Shown: positions 11,401 through 23,600 of the stretch, in pieces | Layout: each line of letters begins with the position of its first letter | How positions within the stretch are numbered: position 1 is the first letter of the stretch | Assembly: GCA_947184155.2 (NCBI GenBank) | Contig: CAMXCT020000273.1 | Coordinates: forward strand, 1 to 64,000 | Direction: 5' to 3' | Source: Cladocopium goreaui | Taxonomy: Eukaryota; Sar; Dinophyceae; Suessiales; Symbiodiniaceae | Length of the DNA stretch: 64,000 nucleotides | The notes under the pieces: generated by a model | What the model was told of the DNA's origin: nothing | Databases searched by the model: none | The model's input: the letters and a program-made list of their open reading frames with translations, nothing else | Made by a program: the position numbers and the translations under genes

Positions 11401-11733
11401 TCACAGCTGAATTAAAGCAACAGGTTTGCCTTGGAGCATGCCAAGGCAAGGACCAGGGCCACATTTTACAGTAACATATATCAACGACCTATTCTGAGAT
11501 AGGTAAACCATGGAAAACATCGGGAGATCTGACCAGGAGAAAGCATTCAGGTGTGTTATCCCAAAGGGAGAAAGAGTTGCAGAAGCATCAGGAGTTTTAG
11601 CAGCCAAGATTCCAGTTGTTCCCCCTTCTCCTGCCAGCTCTATCCCCCTTGCTGTGACATTCTGTGACCAAAGTTTGTGCCCCACCCAGCGGGGCTGCGC
11701 CTTGGCCAACCTCAGGGAAAACCGGAGTTTCAA
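11401..11733 (-). CDS. Isolated 110-codon frame, unrecognised
   Basis: The frame has even composition (GIELAGEGGTTGILAAK, VKCGPGPCLGMLQGK) and no low-complexity segments, unlike its surroundings. No domain, signal peptide or membrane segment was recognised, and no splice partners were found. It could be a retroposed fragment or chance. Confidence 0.25.
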   Translation of the reverse strand: MKLRFSLRLAKAQPRWVGHKLWSQNVTARGIELAGEGGTTGILAAKTPDASATLSPFGITHLNAFSWSDLPMFSMVYLSQNRSLIYVTVKCGPGPCLGMLQGKPVALIQL

Positions 11734-11834
11734 ATGTCAGCAAGGGAAAAAAAACGACCAACCAGTCCAACAACAATAGTATGCATATAATTAGATATTG
11801 TATATATATATACTATATACAAATTAATTATAAA

Positions 11835-12422
11835 TTATTATATAATATAATATAATATAATATAATACATAATATAATATAATATAATATCATATAGTAT
11901 AATATAATATAATACATAATATAATATAATACATAATATAATATAATATAATATAATATCATATCATATCATATAACACATAATATAATATAATATAATA
12001 TAATATAATATATAATATAATTTAATATAATATAATATAATATATAATATAATTTAATATAATATAATATATAATATAATATAATACATAATATAATATA
12101 ATATAATATCATATCATATAACACATAATATAATATAATATAATATAATATCATATCATATCATATCATATAATATATTATAATATATAATATAATATAT
12201 AATATATAATATATAATATATAATATAATATAATATATAATATAATATAATATAATATAATATAATTAATATAATATAATATAATATAATATAATACATA
12301 ATATAATATAATATAATATCATATCATATAACACATAATATAATATAATATAATATAATATATAATATATAATATATAATATAATATAATATATAATATA
12401 ATATAATATAATGTAATATAAT
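11835..12422. repeat. AT pentanucleotide satellite with higher-order units
   Basis: About 590 bp built almost wholly of TATAA/ATAAT steps. A longer module, CATATCATATAACACATAAT followed by more TATAA steps, recurs at about 11960, 12110 and 12320, so the array has a second-order repeat of roughly 150-210 bp. Confidence 0.9.
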
Positions 12423-12654
12423 GTACCGGAGAAGGGGGGAACCAAAGCGGCCAAGATTTTGTCTACAACAACCCTTTTCAATGTTGCCTTTCCACCCGCT
12501 CCATTTCGGGACCCTTAAGACCGACTCGTTTTCGACCCTTTTTTTCTTGCCTTTGAACAATCCACGGATTGCCGCCTTCCGCGGCGGCTCCGTTTCGGGA
12601 CCTTTATGACTCCTGCGGTTCTATCCCGCTTTAAGCTTACCCTTCCGACAAAGT

Positions 12655-12895
12655 CCTTATCTTGTTTTTCTTTCTTCCTTCCTTGTTTCCTTCCTTCATT
12701 TTTTCCCCTTTCTTTCCTCTCTTTTTTTTGTTTTTTTTCTTTCTTTTCTTTTTTTCTTTTCTTTTTGACTTGTTTTCTTTCTTTTCTTTTTGATTTTGTT
12801 CTTTTCTTTTTTTCTCTTTTTTATTTTTGTTTTTTTTTATGTTTTCTTTTTTTTCTTTTGTTCGTTCTTTCCTTCCTTCCTTCCTTCCTTCTTTC
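12655..12895. repeat. Polypyrimidine CTTT/CTTC tract
   Basis: About 240 bp of nearly pure pyrimidine on the plus strand. The long Phe/Ser/Leu open frames read across it are products of this composition. Confidence 0.9.
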
Positions 12896-12899
12896 TATG

Positions 12900-14067
12900 T
12901 TTGCCCATGTTTGCCACATGCGCGTCCTACTATGAGTGCCGCGGTGCAGTGCCTTGTCAATCTTCTGGTTCATAGAAATTAGAAATAAAACATAGTAAAA
13001 CCACCCCTCGTGCAAGAGCGTGCAAAAAGAACGGGGAGCAAATCGGAACAGACACTAAAGATCACTAAAATAGAGATACGCACCATTGAAGGATTCCTGA
13101 AAATTACATCATCGCGGTTTTCGAAAATATTGGTGGACAGCATCAAGCATACCTCTGGTTTGCGCAGATCAATTTATTGGGTGCTTGTTCAATGGTCACA
13201 CGTTCGTGCAGAAATTCCCTGTCCACTGGCAGTACAAGATTTGTCATTTTTTTCCAGCAAACAATTGCGCGGAGCTTGCCAGCAAACGCAAATTACCTGC
13301 AACAGTGAAAATTGAAAAACCATATTCCTCTCCTTGCAACCTCCCGCCTAGTGTCCTCCCTTTGGTTTATCGATTTTTTCTTGCTTTCACGTCATGCATG
13401 TCTATACCGAAGCCCCATCCAATCCACGGACGGGGGATCGATACCTTGCCGTGAGCAACTTGCCGCCTGGTACATGACCTGCAAAAGAATCTTCAAAAAG
13501 ACGCCTCCATACCCCCTAATTTCGGCGCTTTGCCCTCAGACCCCCTAATACTCACATCGTTTGCAAGCCCGACTGTAGGGTGGCTTTCGTAAAAATATAA
13601 CAAATCTATGATTCGATATAAAATTTCGATTAATATATTAATTAGTCTATATTATATGTTTCTGCTATCGAAGGAAGTTTAGAAGTCAAATTTCCGACAA
13701 TATGGACAGATGATGACAGATGGAAAAGCAGAGGTGGGAAGAGTCAGAGAAGAGAAGAGCAGAAGAGAGAAGATCAGAGGAGAGAAGGAGTCAGAAGAAA
13801 GAAGACGCAGGTGCGCAAAAAGGTAGGAAAGTCGCGAAACACTGGGCGCAGTACAAAGAGACATCTTCATCAGAGCTGTTAGGAGGTCCGGGCGGTGATT
13901 TCCTGAGATCTTCAGGTTGCTGAGATGATTTTGCGTGACAGGTGCGGCACTTCGTATGACCTGGCATCACTTTTTCGTGGCAGGCGCAATAGTTTAGACA
14001 AATGGATTGGAAAAATCGCAAAACGCATTGGCACGAGGCCGTCAGCGCTGCACGCAAATTTCCATTT
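12900..14067. other. No gene recognised
   Basis: Neither strand shows a convincing exon. A purine-rich GAGAAGAGCAGAAG segment lies at about 13730-13800. Confidence 0.4.
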
Positions 14068-14285
14068 CTGAAGGAAGTCTCACAGAATTGCTTCGTTTTT
14101 GATGCTGCCAACTTCAAACAGTGAGGAAGTCTCGCAGACTTGCTTCGTTTTTGACGTTATAATTAAGTTCAAAAGTTGAGGAAGTCTCGCAGAATTGCTG
14201 CGCTTCTGACGTTGTCAAGTTCCAAAGTTGGTGTTGAAGTCAAAAAAATGAGGAAGGCTTGCAGAATACCTTCGTTTTCAAACTT
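14068..14285. repeat. Degenerate 50-70-bp tandem repeat, four copies
   Basis: The motif GAAGTCTCRCAGAATTGCTTCGTTTT, followed by a gap and a TTCAAA box, recurs at about 14070, 14126, 14180 and 14250 with growing divergence. Confidence 0.6.
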
Positions 14286-14455
14286 GCAGACAGATAGATA
14301 GATAGATAGACAGACAGATAGATAGGTAGGTACATAGATAGATATATAGGTATATAGATAGATAGTTAGTTAGTTAGTTAGTTGGATAGATAGATAGATT
14401 GATAGATAGATAGGTAGATAGGTATATAGATAGATAGATAGATAGATAGATAGCA
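14286..14455. repeat. (GATA)n microsatellite
   Basis: GATAGATA steps with interspersed GACA, GGTA and GTTA variants, directly preceding the ACTACA repeat copy 2. Confidence 0.9.
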
Positions 14456-15330
14456 ACTACAACTACAACTACAACTACAACTGCAACTACACTACCACTA
14501 CAACTACAACTACAATTACATATGCATATGCTAATAAACCACGCTATAGGCTATAGTACACTAATTACACTACATTACGCTAATTACAGTACACTACACT
14601 AATTACACAACAACAACAACAACACCACCAGCAGCAGCAGCAACAACAACAACTGCTGCTGCTACAGCTACCGCTACGGCTACGGCTACAACTACAACTA
14701 CAGCTACACTACATGACACTGCGCCACGCTACACTAATTACACTAAAACACACTAGACAACAACTACAACTAAACTACATTACACTACACTACGCTACAC
14801 TAATTACACTACACTGACTACAACTACAATTGCAAGCACAAGTAAAACTACACTACATCACACTACACTATACAAATTCCACTGCACTACACTACGCTAC
14901 GCTGCACTACACTAACTACAACTACAGCTACAGGTTCAACTACAACTACACTAGACTACACTACAGAAGGCAACACTACAGCACACTACACTACATTATA
15001 TTACACTACACTCATTGCACCACACCACAACTACAACTGCAACTACAACTGCTACGCTACACTAATTACACTACACTACAACTACAACTCCACTACACAA
15101 CAACTACAACTACAGCTGCACTACAGCACACTGCATCCAGCAGTTGTGGGTGAGGTGACCACTGCAACCATTGCAACCATTCCAAAAAACACAACTCCAA
15201 CCACCCTTCGGTCCATCAGTGGATTCGCTCTGCCATCCATGCATCACAACAACTCGCCTCTCCTATAGTGTCCTATCTTTGAAACTTCCGCCACCGCCTT
15301 GCGCGGTACTACTGGTACCATAGTACATAC
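14456..15330. repeat. Dispersed ACTACA repeat with unique tail, copy 2
   Basis: A longer version of the unit at 1-311: about 670 bp of ACTACA/CACTAC steps with inner CAG and CAA runs (about 14605-14680), then the same tail (CATCCAGCAGTTGTGGG from 15133 to the GGTACTACTGGT box at about 15316). The tract is much longer than in copy 1 while the tail has the same length. Confidence 0.75.
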
Positions 15331-15529
15331 AGTACCAGTACATACCAGTACTATAAACCACGATTTGGTATGTATGACGATCTAACATGATCTGATATGA
15401 TCTGACATGATCCTCTTCCGAGTGCCGGCAGTCACGAGCAAATTTAGGACAAGCAGCTTGATCAAATCACTGAGCGTCGTGAGCTTCAACACCTCCTGCG
15501 TCAGATTGGAAGGGAAATCCATCACAAGT

Positions 15530-18500
15530 GGCAGCGCAGCTCAAGAAGACCAAGGAGCATGGCTGGGTCAATTGGCCATCGTTCATCATTGTTCCATATT
15601 GTTCCCATGATGCCAATGCCAAAGTATGTGCATGGTATCCAGTGATGTTGATCTCCAGACGCGTTTCGAAGGTGACCCTTTCAGACCCTGAAAAAATCAA
15701 CAGTTTTGGCTCAGCTTTGAAGCCTGTAGGGAGTCGTTCTGCGTAACGCCAAGACTGTCGCAAAAGCGCTGCAAAAGTTGTGCCTCAAGAGGAAAGGCAC
15801 GGTTCGCGAGTTCCATCAAGTTCCCAGTTGTTGTGTTCACTGCCTTGCAGGATATAAAGAGTGATATAGAGTGAAATAAAATATAGTCTAGTGAAATGGT
15901 GTGAAACTGTTGTCACAAACAGAAAGAAACTATCATGCAAAGGCCGTCTCATTACAGAAAGTCCAAGTTTGATCAAGTTTGCACGTATAATTGAATATGC
16001 ATGAATTTCAAGGCGGTCCGAGCTTCTTTGTCCAATGCCCACAGGTATGATTTTGAAAGCCCATAGGCCCTTAGGAGAGCCATGAGGTGCCAACAAAGCT
16101 GATGGGACACTGCGCATGGCCGTGCAGACAAGAACATGCGAAGACATTCAAGACAAGCAAGACATGCCAAGACTCCCCAAAACAGAACGCAGCGTTCTCT
16201 CATCTAACTTCTTTACTTGCGAGGGCAGCTTCTGATCCTAAGTGAGAAGATGCTATGCACTCGGCAAGTCGCAGCAGTTTCTTGACTCGAACATTCCTTT
16301 AGATTTTGACTTGCGATGGCCATCATACCGATGATCTCTGATGATTTCTACGATGTTGCTCTATCTGTTGCGGTTGGCAAGGGGCAGCATCTATGGCAAA
16401 TACACCTTCACCATCTCGCATAAACCTGCAGGGTGCAGCACGACGGCGTAGCGGTGCTCCAATTACCTCACTGGGTCCTGGCCTCATAAAATCAATGAAC
16501 CTCAGCCGATTCAGCCAGAAAGGCTTCAAAGCCCGGGTGCGGACACGTGGTGCTCTGAAGGGAGGTAAACGGTGTAAAATAGCACAAATATGCACATAAT
16601 AAGCTAATAAGATAGTCGACATCACAGTGTATCATTGCACATCGCTTCTTTGACAGGTTGCTTCCAGGTCCAGGAGTATGAGAGCAGCCAAGCGGCTCTA
16701 TGAATTCCAAACTACCGGAGGAATCTTTGTCCAGCAAGGCCCATGTTTGCTCGAAGGCCTTCACCGCAAGGCTGCGCGCTGTCCACACCGTCTGCGGTCC
16801 GAAGGCATGAAAAGCTGGAAACCGTTTATCCCAGCATCCCCAGCCTGCCAAGTGGAGTTGTGCCTTGGCGACAAAAATGTACAAAAATCAAGATCCTACA
16901 CCCAGCTGCCCACATCTGCCCACATCTGCCCACATCTGCCCACATCTGCCCACATCTGCCCACATCTGCCCACATCTGCCCACATCTGCCCACATCTGCC
17001 CACACTTCCAAAACAATTCTCGAAATTTGCGTCCAAAGATGTCCAAAGTGCTGCATGATGCTCAGGCATTGCCGCACCTGGTGAGCCGAACTTTGCGGAT
17101 GATTCAGACCGTCAATGGCCAAAAAATATACCAAACTTTCTGGAAGTGAGCCTGCCTCACCCATGTCCAACTGACCGGAGTTGTCCGTGTCCAAGTGTTC
17201 AAAAATGGCGCGGAAGCTCCCTTGCAGCATTTTTGCCCAGTCAGGTGATTCAAAACAAACATGTCACACCATATCACAACTGCGGGTCATGATGGTCATG
17301 GTCATCCCAGTCCAAGTCACCGAGCTCTGTTTCGGAAAAACCACGGGCAATAGCATACCTAGCGCAGCTGAGGTACAGCTGTCACTTGAACACAATAAGC
17401 TTGCGGAGATGACCATGTCATCCACCATGTGGAACTGCCTTGGCACCTCACGCATACATACAGTTACATGTGTACGTGTATATTATAATTATAACATGTG
17501 TGTGTGTGATGTTTTGCCCCCTCTCGCACCTCATCATGATCAATTACACTCAATTCCCCATCCACCAAGCTTTTTGGTATTCTGTGAGCTGGTGGAAGAC
17601 AAACAGTCAACTAATACTATCTTCGAAAGAAAGAGTCTCCTTGATCTTGAGCGGATGGTGTGGAAATATGCAATGACGTGCGGCAATTTTGGACAGGTGG
17701 CTCGACTTCTTGTTCGTAACCTTGGACTCTGACCCACAGAAATTGTCAAAACCAGGACAAGATCAAAAACTCCACGATCTAGCACTTATCATGCGTGTGT
17801 GTGTGTGTGCGTGTCACATGCAACCTCATATTACGTAATATGTTGCAATATTGTTCAAAGTTCATCAACTTCCTTGCTGGCCAGGAAGTGCTGTCTGGGC
17901 ACGCAAGCTTGCAAACTTCTCATCTATCCTCTGAACCAGTTCCTGAAAGTCGCTGCGAAATACCTCTACACAATCCTCCACACTGTTAAAATCTGTTAAA
18001 GCTGGCGTGCACTTGCCTCATCTGAAGACCACGTGCTGCCAGACGAGTCATACCGGGAACCCGGCATGGGTCATTCAGAAAAAACTTAAGCTGGTTCATT
18101 TTTTCTGACTACTGCTGGCCTTGAATTCGTCAAAATCAATGACCTCAGGCCGATTGGAACCACAAAAGCAAGCGAAAATGCCCATGTTTCTACACTTAAG
18201 AAAGACGACTAGTTTATATGGTCAACCAACACTTGGTCATAAAATGTCATAAATAACATGGTTCCAGTATCATTCCAGTCGCGGTCATCAAAACCCACTT
18301 GTGTATGGCGTGACTTGAGACAAGCTGCATTGTTGCCATCCGAATCTACAGATTGGATGAGCTGCTGTACCTCCTCCTGCTCTTTACCTTGGAAAGTGTC
18401 GACCCGCTTTCCATGCTCAATCCGAACACCGCTTTTTATATTTTTTTTTACCAAGCGGTCTTTCCATATTGGTTACCCTCTGGTAAACTAACATAGCTAT

Positions 18501-19523
18501 TGAAAATGGCCATAGAAATAGTGGATTTTCCCATTAAAGATGGTGGATCTTTCCAGTTCGCTATGTTAGTCATTACAAGAGGGTACTATTAATGTAAGTC
18601 TCAGTCGATTGAACTTTTACTTCAACGCCGCTTCAGTTCATGGGAGATCGTGCCGCCCAAGTGTCGAGTCCGCGGACTGCATTGAGATTCCTCCGGCTTC
18701 AGAGAGAGGTTTTTTTGGAGATCCCTTCATCTTGCCTAATCGCCAAAAACTCAACCTGTCACATCATATACACATATATATATATATATATAAATTATTA
18801 TATATTATAAAATCATATAATTATATATATATAATTATATATATATAATTATATATATGTGTGTGTGTAGTATATGTATATATATAAACATACGTGTATT
18901 ATGTACAGCATGTCTACTGTACATGTCTACTCCTCCAGGAGGACGTGCAGCTCTTGCATGTCCAACACTCCGTTGCGGTCCTGTGCCGATGCGCGTCACA
19001 GAATAGGTGTTGCTTTCTCCTGAAACCCTTGATGGGTGGTTTCAACATGGTTCAAGCCATATACATACATATATTATATACAAATTATATATATATATAT
19101 ATGGGTAAATTACAATATTTCACTGACCTGAATTCAGGCCATTTGGGGATGATTTCCCTTATTAACCATGATTTCCAGTGAGGTCGCAGTGAGGTCGTTA
19201 TAATTTACCCAGATATTTATATATATATATACGTATTCGTCTATTATTATTGGTCCTTGGGACTTGGGACTGTCGTGTAAAAAATGAGAAATAAGAAATG
19301 ATAAAACAATATAAAACATGTTTGGAACCACCGGCCAATGAGGCTGTTGTAAATCAAACGGATCACGATTGAAAAGAAAAAACACGAGACAAACTTTGCC
19401 AGAATACCTGTGTTCAAGGTTCTGGTGCATGTCTAATGTTCTTAATCGCTCGCCTTATCCAAGCGTTGAAATTTTGCTTGGAGCTCTTCTAAGCGTTGCT
19501 CATCGTTGAAATGCCGGACCTTC
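15530..19523 (-). CDS. Multi-EF-hand protein gene
   Basis: At least four canonical EF-hand loops can be read. One is split: LDK at the end of exon 19454-19523 and DRNGVLDMQE at the start of exon 18980, with a 473-nt GC-AG intron. One is split as DSDGNN (exon ending 18329) and VIDFDE (exon 18113-18143), with a 185-nt GC-AG intron. DTDNSGQLDMGE lies at 17156-17191 and DKDSSGSLEFIE at 16696-16731. Other exons with coding character are at about 17873-17985 (FRSDFQELVQRIDEKFASL), 17622-17737, 17275-17355 and 16000-16145. Exon 15530-15740 is weaker. EF-hands bind Ca2+, so a Ca2+-responsive protein is likely. The 3' end was not located and the gene could join the kinase exons at 9-10.5 kb. No transmembrane segments were seen. 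Confidence 0.6.
16908..17004. repeat. 10-bp minisatellite CCCACATCTG, about nine copies
   Basis: Nine nearly perfect copies of CCCACATCTG lie between the two EF-hand exons at 16.7 and 17.17 kb, therefore in an intron. Two further CACATCTGC copies occur in another intron near 23205-23225. Confidence 0.9.
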
Positions 19524-20039
19524 CTGCGGGGCCAGATGGGTGCGGAGAAGAGGCACATGAACACTGTAGTATACCTTTACACTGCAGAACCCTCAGAACC
19601 ACGAATAGAGCGCGCATTTCTATCATTTCTTCGGGAAATCATCACCATCAACTCATGAATTATCTTCATCATTGGACTTTCCAAGAGGTAAACATTACAT
19701 AACATTACTGCGTACACCATCTAACTACATGAAAAGCAGTACGAAGATATACGAAAATGGCTTTATATCCCTCTGGTGCATATGCTCACGCAAAAAAGTT
19801 GATGTGTCATGACATACCCTGGATCAAAAACCCACCGTGTGGGTCATGTACAACCCAGGTATCCACAGGTTCCAAATCGCATCATCACCTCACACCACAA
19901 GTACGTCGTGCAAGCGAGAATGGTAGAAGAAAGGTGCCTTGCGGTCTTTCAAGGATCCTTCAGTTTCAGGCTTGGTTCAGTCAAGTCCTTGCATATGAGC
20001 TCCTGCCCTCTCAAACCGGGAATAATATAAAATAAATAT

Positions 20040-20480
20040 AAAATATCCCTGGAAGTCCAGGACCTCAAATAGAACGTCCTCATGAAAATCCGTAGAAAGT
20101 GGGTCAAAAAAGTACGTCCATGTAAAATCCTCATGATGTACCTTTTGAGGTCTTAGACCTAAAAAGGAACGTTGCTATTATTATATAATATCCTTAATCG
20201 TGAGAAATGGTGAGTTTTCGTGAGTATTCATGAGTGGGACCTCAAAAGGTAGGTCCCTAAGGCCCTAAAAGGTACGCACGTAAAGGACCTAAAAGGTACA
20301 TATAGCGGCTCTAAAATCGTGAGTGAATCGTGAGTGAATCGCGAGTGAACATTGCTATAAACCCTCGGCCGTAGAGTAGAACCCATGACATTGCTATAAA
20401 CCCTCGGCCGTGGAATCCAACAACATTGCTATAAACCCTCGGCCGTAGAACCTCTTCGGCAAGGACTCAAAAAGTACAGC
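20040..20480. repeat. Cluster of direct and inverted short repeats, possible small element
   Basis: Three copies of ACATTGCTATAAACCCTCGG plus CCGT start at about 20348, 20388 and 20423. GTGAGTGAATC is repeated just before them. The left part has ACCTTTTGAGGTC and the right part GACCTCAAAAGGTAGGTCC, inverted to each other, and CCTAAAAGGTAC occurs twice. It lies between the EF-hand genes and has no open frame. Confidence 0.5.
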
Positions 20481-20622
20481 CTTCGGACTTTTTGGGTATT
20501 GTTTAATTTAGTAAATTTAAATGCTATAGCTTCACCTTTGAACTTTAAGCAACCCATCTGACGATTTGTGCTGATTCTTTGCTGTGTTTGCGCGACCTCA
20601 CTGGTTGCTTGGATAGCACAAA

Positions 20623-23600
20623 TCAGCGCTGAAAAACGGCTGGCCTCAAGAACTCCAAGAACTCTTCGAAGTTCAATTCAGTGTTCATATAGACATGATC
20701 ATCAGAATCCTCCGGCACCAGGAAATACTTCACACACTCCCGCTGCCATCCATGCCGGGGCATGAGGCCCAGCTCATAGACTGAAAGAAAAGCATCGTTG
20801 GCAGTGAGCACACCGATGGAACCAGCGTCACCGGAGAGTCTTCGGAAAATCTCATAGATCTGCAAAATGTCATCCCTGCATTCTTCGAAAAGGGTAGGTG
20901 ACACCTTCATCTCCACCAAGATGTCAACTTCCCGCTCTCTTAGTTGGCGATTGGTGTGCTCCCTGCAAGTCATGATGGCTCTTTCAAAGGAATCAAAATC
21001 AACCGATACTCCGGGTTCGTTCTCAAAGCCCTGGACTTGTAAAGCTTCGACCATCAAATGTTGCTCCATTCGAAGGCATCTGGCGATCTCCAAGCATTTG
21101 AAGACAGAAACGGTTCCAGCGCCCTCCCGATCGAAATTGCAAAAGTAACGCATGATCTTGGTACTCTGGAGCTCTGTGAGGCGCTGGCGAACCTTGGGTA
21201 CCAAAATCCCAACAAAGGTCAGGAAATTGAAGGAAGCTTCTGAAAATGGCTCCGCATTGGCACCAGTATCGAAGTCTTCACTGTCACTTCCTTCACTTCC
21301 GGAAGCTTGTTCTGATCCTGAAGCCTTGCTACTTCTCCGGCTGGAGTTCTCCGAACCGAGACCCGGCTGGGGCTTGGTAGAGGCTCTTGCTTCAGCCTCC
21401 TTGGTCTCCTTGGCGTCTCAACTAAAATGTTTAAAACAGCAGAATAATGCAGAATATATTTTTATATTATATTATATTTTTATTGTACAGACCAAGACAG
21501 ACAAGGCTAATAAGGCTATGCACGACACACTGCCCGGCTGACCCCACACTGCAATCATGCTCGCCTGTTCACAACAAGTGTTACACCGCAAAGATCAGAA
21601 AAGGTCAGAAAAGGATGCAATGATGCAATGTCAAGTGTTCGTCTAATTTTCTCCTTGCCTGCGCTGATGCACGCCAAAGTATCCGAAGCAACTCCAGAGG
21701 TTTGCGTTGTTAAGCGTTTTTTGGATCCTGGCAGAGCTAGAGTCAGACTAAGGCATGGCTGTTGATGCCATTTGGGGCACAATGTCAAGTGAAGCTTTCT
21801 CAGATTTCGCACGCCCATAGGGCACCAAACTTTCCCTCACCACTTGCCCATCACGAGACCCTGGCCTGCGGATGCTGGTGATATTTCCAGGGGCTATCAA
21901 TTGCATTGGAAATTAAGTGGAAGAAGACGCTAAAAAGATTCAAAATGTGTGTATCCATATTATATGTTTGATTATTTAATATTTGATATATTTGCATATA
22001 TTTGCATATTGTGATATCGGTCTCGTCGTCTCTAAGGAAGGCTTGAACACTGGTAGGATTTGAAACTTGCTATAATTTGATGCTTCACATGCATGGGTCC
22101 TCTCTTTTTCCTGACGACGCCTAGCTTGACCCGGGGTTGATTCTGCATGCGGCTCCGCTGCTGATTCAAGACCTGAAGCAAGTGACTGAACGGTTGAACC
22201 ATGTTGAATCCATGAAGACCCATGAAGCGTCCAGGAGTCCATCAAGATCCATCAAGGTCTGCCTGCCTCCTGCAAGTTCATTGATGTTGTGCCAACGTGT
22301 ATGCTTTGCATTTGGGAGGCAGTCACCACATTGCGACAAACCTGGATAATCTCCTCGGAGTTGGTTCGCTGTCAGCTCACGGGGACGACTAAAACTCCGA
22401 CTTTGGTAGTGCAGCACCTTCACTCTTCCTTAAGCATCCTTGAGCGTCATCTTGGTTGGCCAAGCATCTCGCTTCTCAATAGCATTTGATCCAGATAAGC
22501 CAAGCTCCTTGGTTTCGATTAATAATAATTAGTCATGAAAATCGCAACATATTGTTGCGTCCGCTCTCTCATAGACTAGAGTCTGCCTAACAATGCAATG
22601 CGTAACTGCAGGTAGGCTGCTCTGAGTGCAGGGACCACTTCGTCCCACTCCAAAAAGCCGGATAGGTCAGCATCGTATTGAAAGAATGCACGCTCAAGCG
22701 CCTCCCTTTCCTTTTGAGGAAGCCGTTCATACCTCCTCGGCGTGCGACGCATAAAACAACGTTCTGAGATGACTTAAAATGATGTCTTCGTCTCTTCGTC
22801 CTTTCTGGCGAGTTGTCTCTGTTCCAGCGCTTTCTGATACAGGCCAGGTTAATTGGCATTCAAGACTGGTTGTTGTCTGCTAGCAAATCCAGCTCAGATC
22901 CAGCTCAGATCCAGCTCAGATCCAACTTTGTCCAAGACAGTGCTTCAATCACTGCATGGTGAGGTTGATGACAGAATTCCACGACTCTGACTGTGTGATT
23001 TGCTGAAAAGGCACTTTTGGGCATAGTTCTCGTTCCGCTGCCTCAACACACTTTCACGGACGCTGCGCAAACGCTTGTGCACAATTTGTTTCATCCTTTG
23101 CTTCATATCGGCCACGGCGAGGAGGTCCACCTTGGAAATGCTGCCATGTGCAATCTGCTGCCAGGCGAGCAATCGATTTCATAAACAACACACTGATTAC
23201 ACATCTGCCACATCTGCCACATCTGCGTCCTTAGGCTTCAGCTGAATCGGAGGATAAACGGGATGCCATGGATGCGATGGATGCCCGGGTCAAATCTGTG
23301 CCGTTTTCAACTGGCAGATCGACAGTATTTGACGCCACCAGACCTTGAAAGAATGCAGAAACTTGATGAGGTCTGAAAATGTCAGAGACCAAGCTCTTGC
23401 TGTTGATGTGCATGCGTTTGTGCGTGTGCGCGTGTGAATTGACACAAAGGCACGCATATGTTTGAAAGTGTACGGGTATGTACTAGTAACTTAGTATGTG
23501 GAAACTATAGCAGCAGGTTGCAAATGAGGACTTCTACTGGGTCTCACTATAGAATCCCATTCATGCATCCAACAGCTGCATCATCTGCATCCCTTGGATG

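Noticed and set aside
11969-12560. Frames of Ile/Tyr/Leu repeats
   Set aside because: AT pentanucleotide satellite.
12606-12975. Phe/Ser-rich frame resembling a membrane protein
   Set aside because: Polypyrimidine tract; no mixed composition or start context.
16865-17084. His/Leu/Pro/Thr frame PHLPTSAHICPHLPTS
   Set aside because: Translation of the CCCACATCTG minisatellite.
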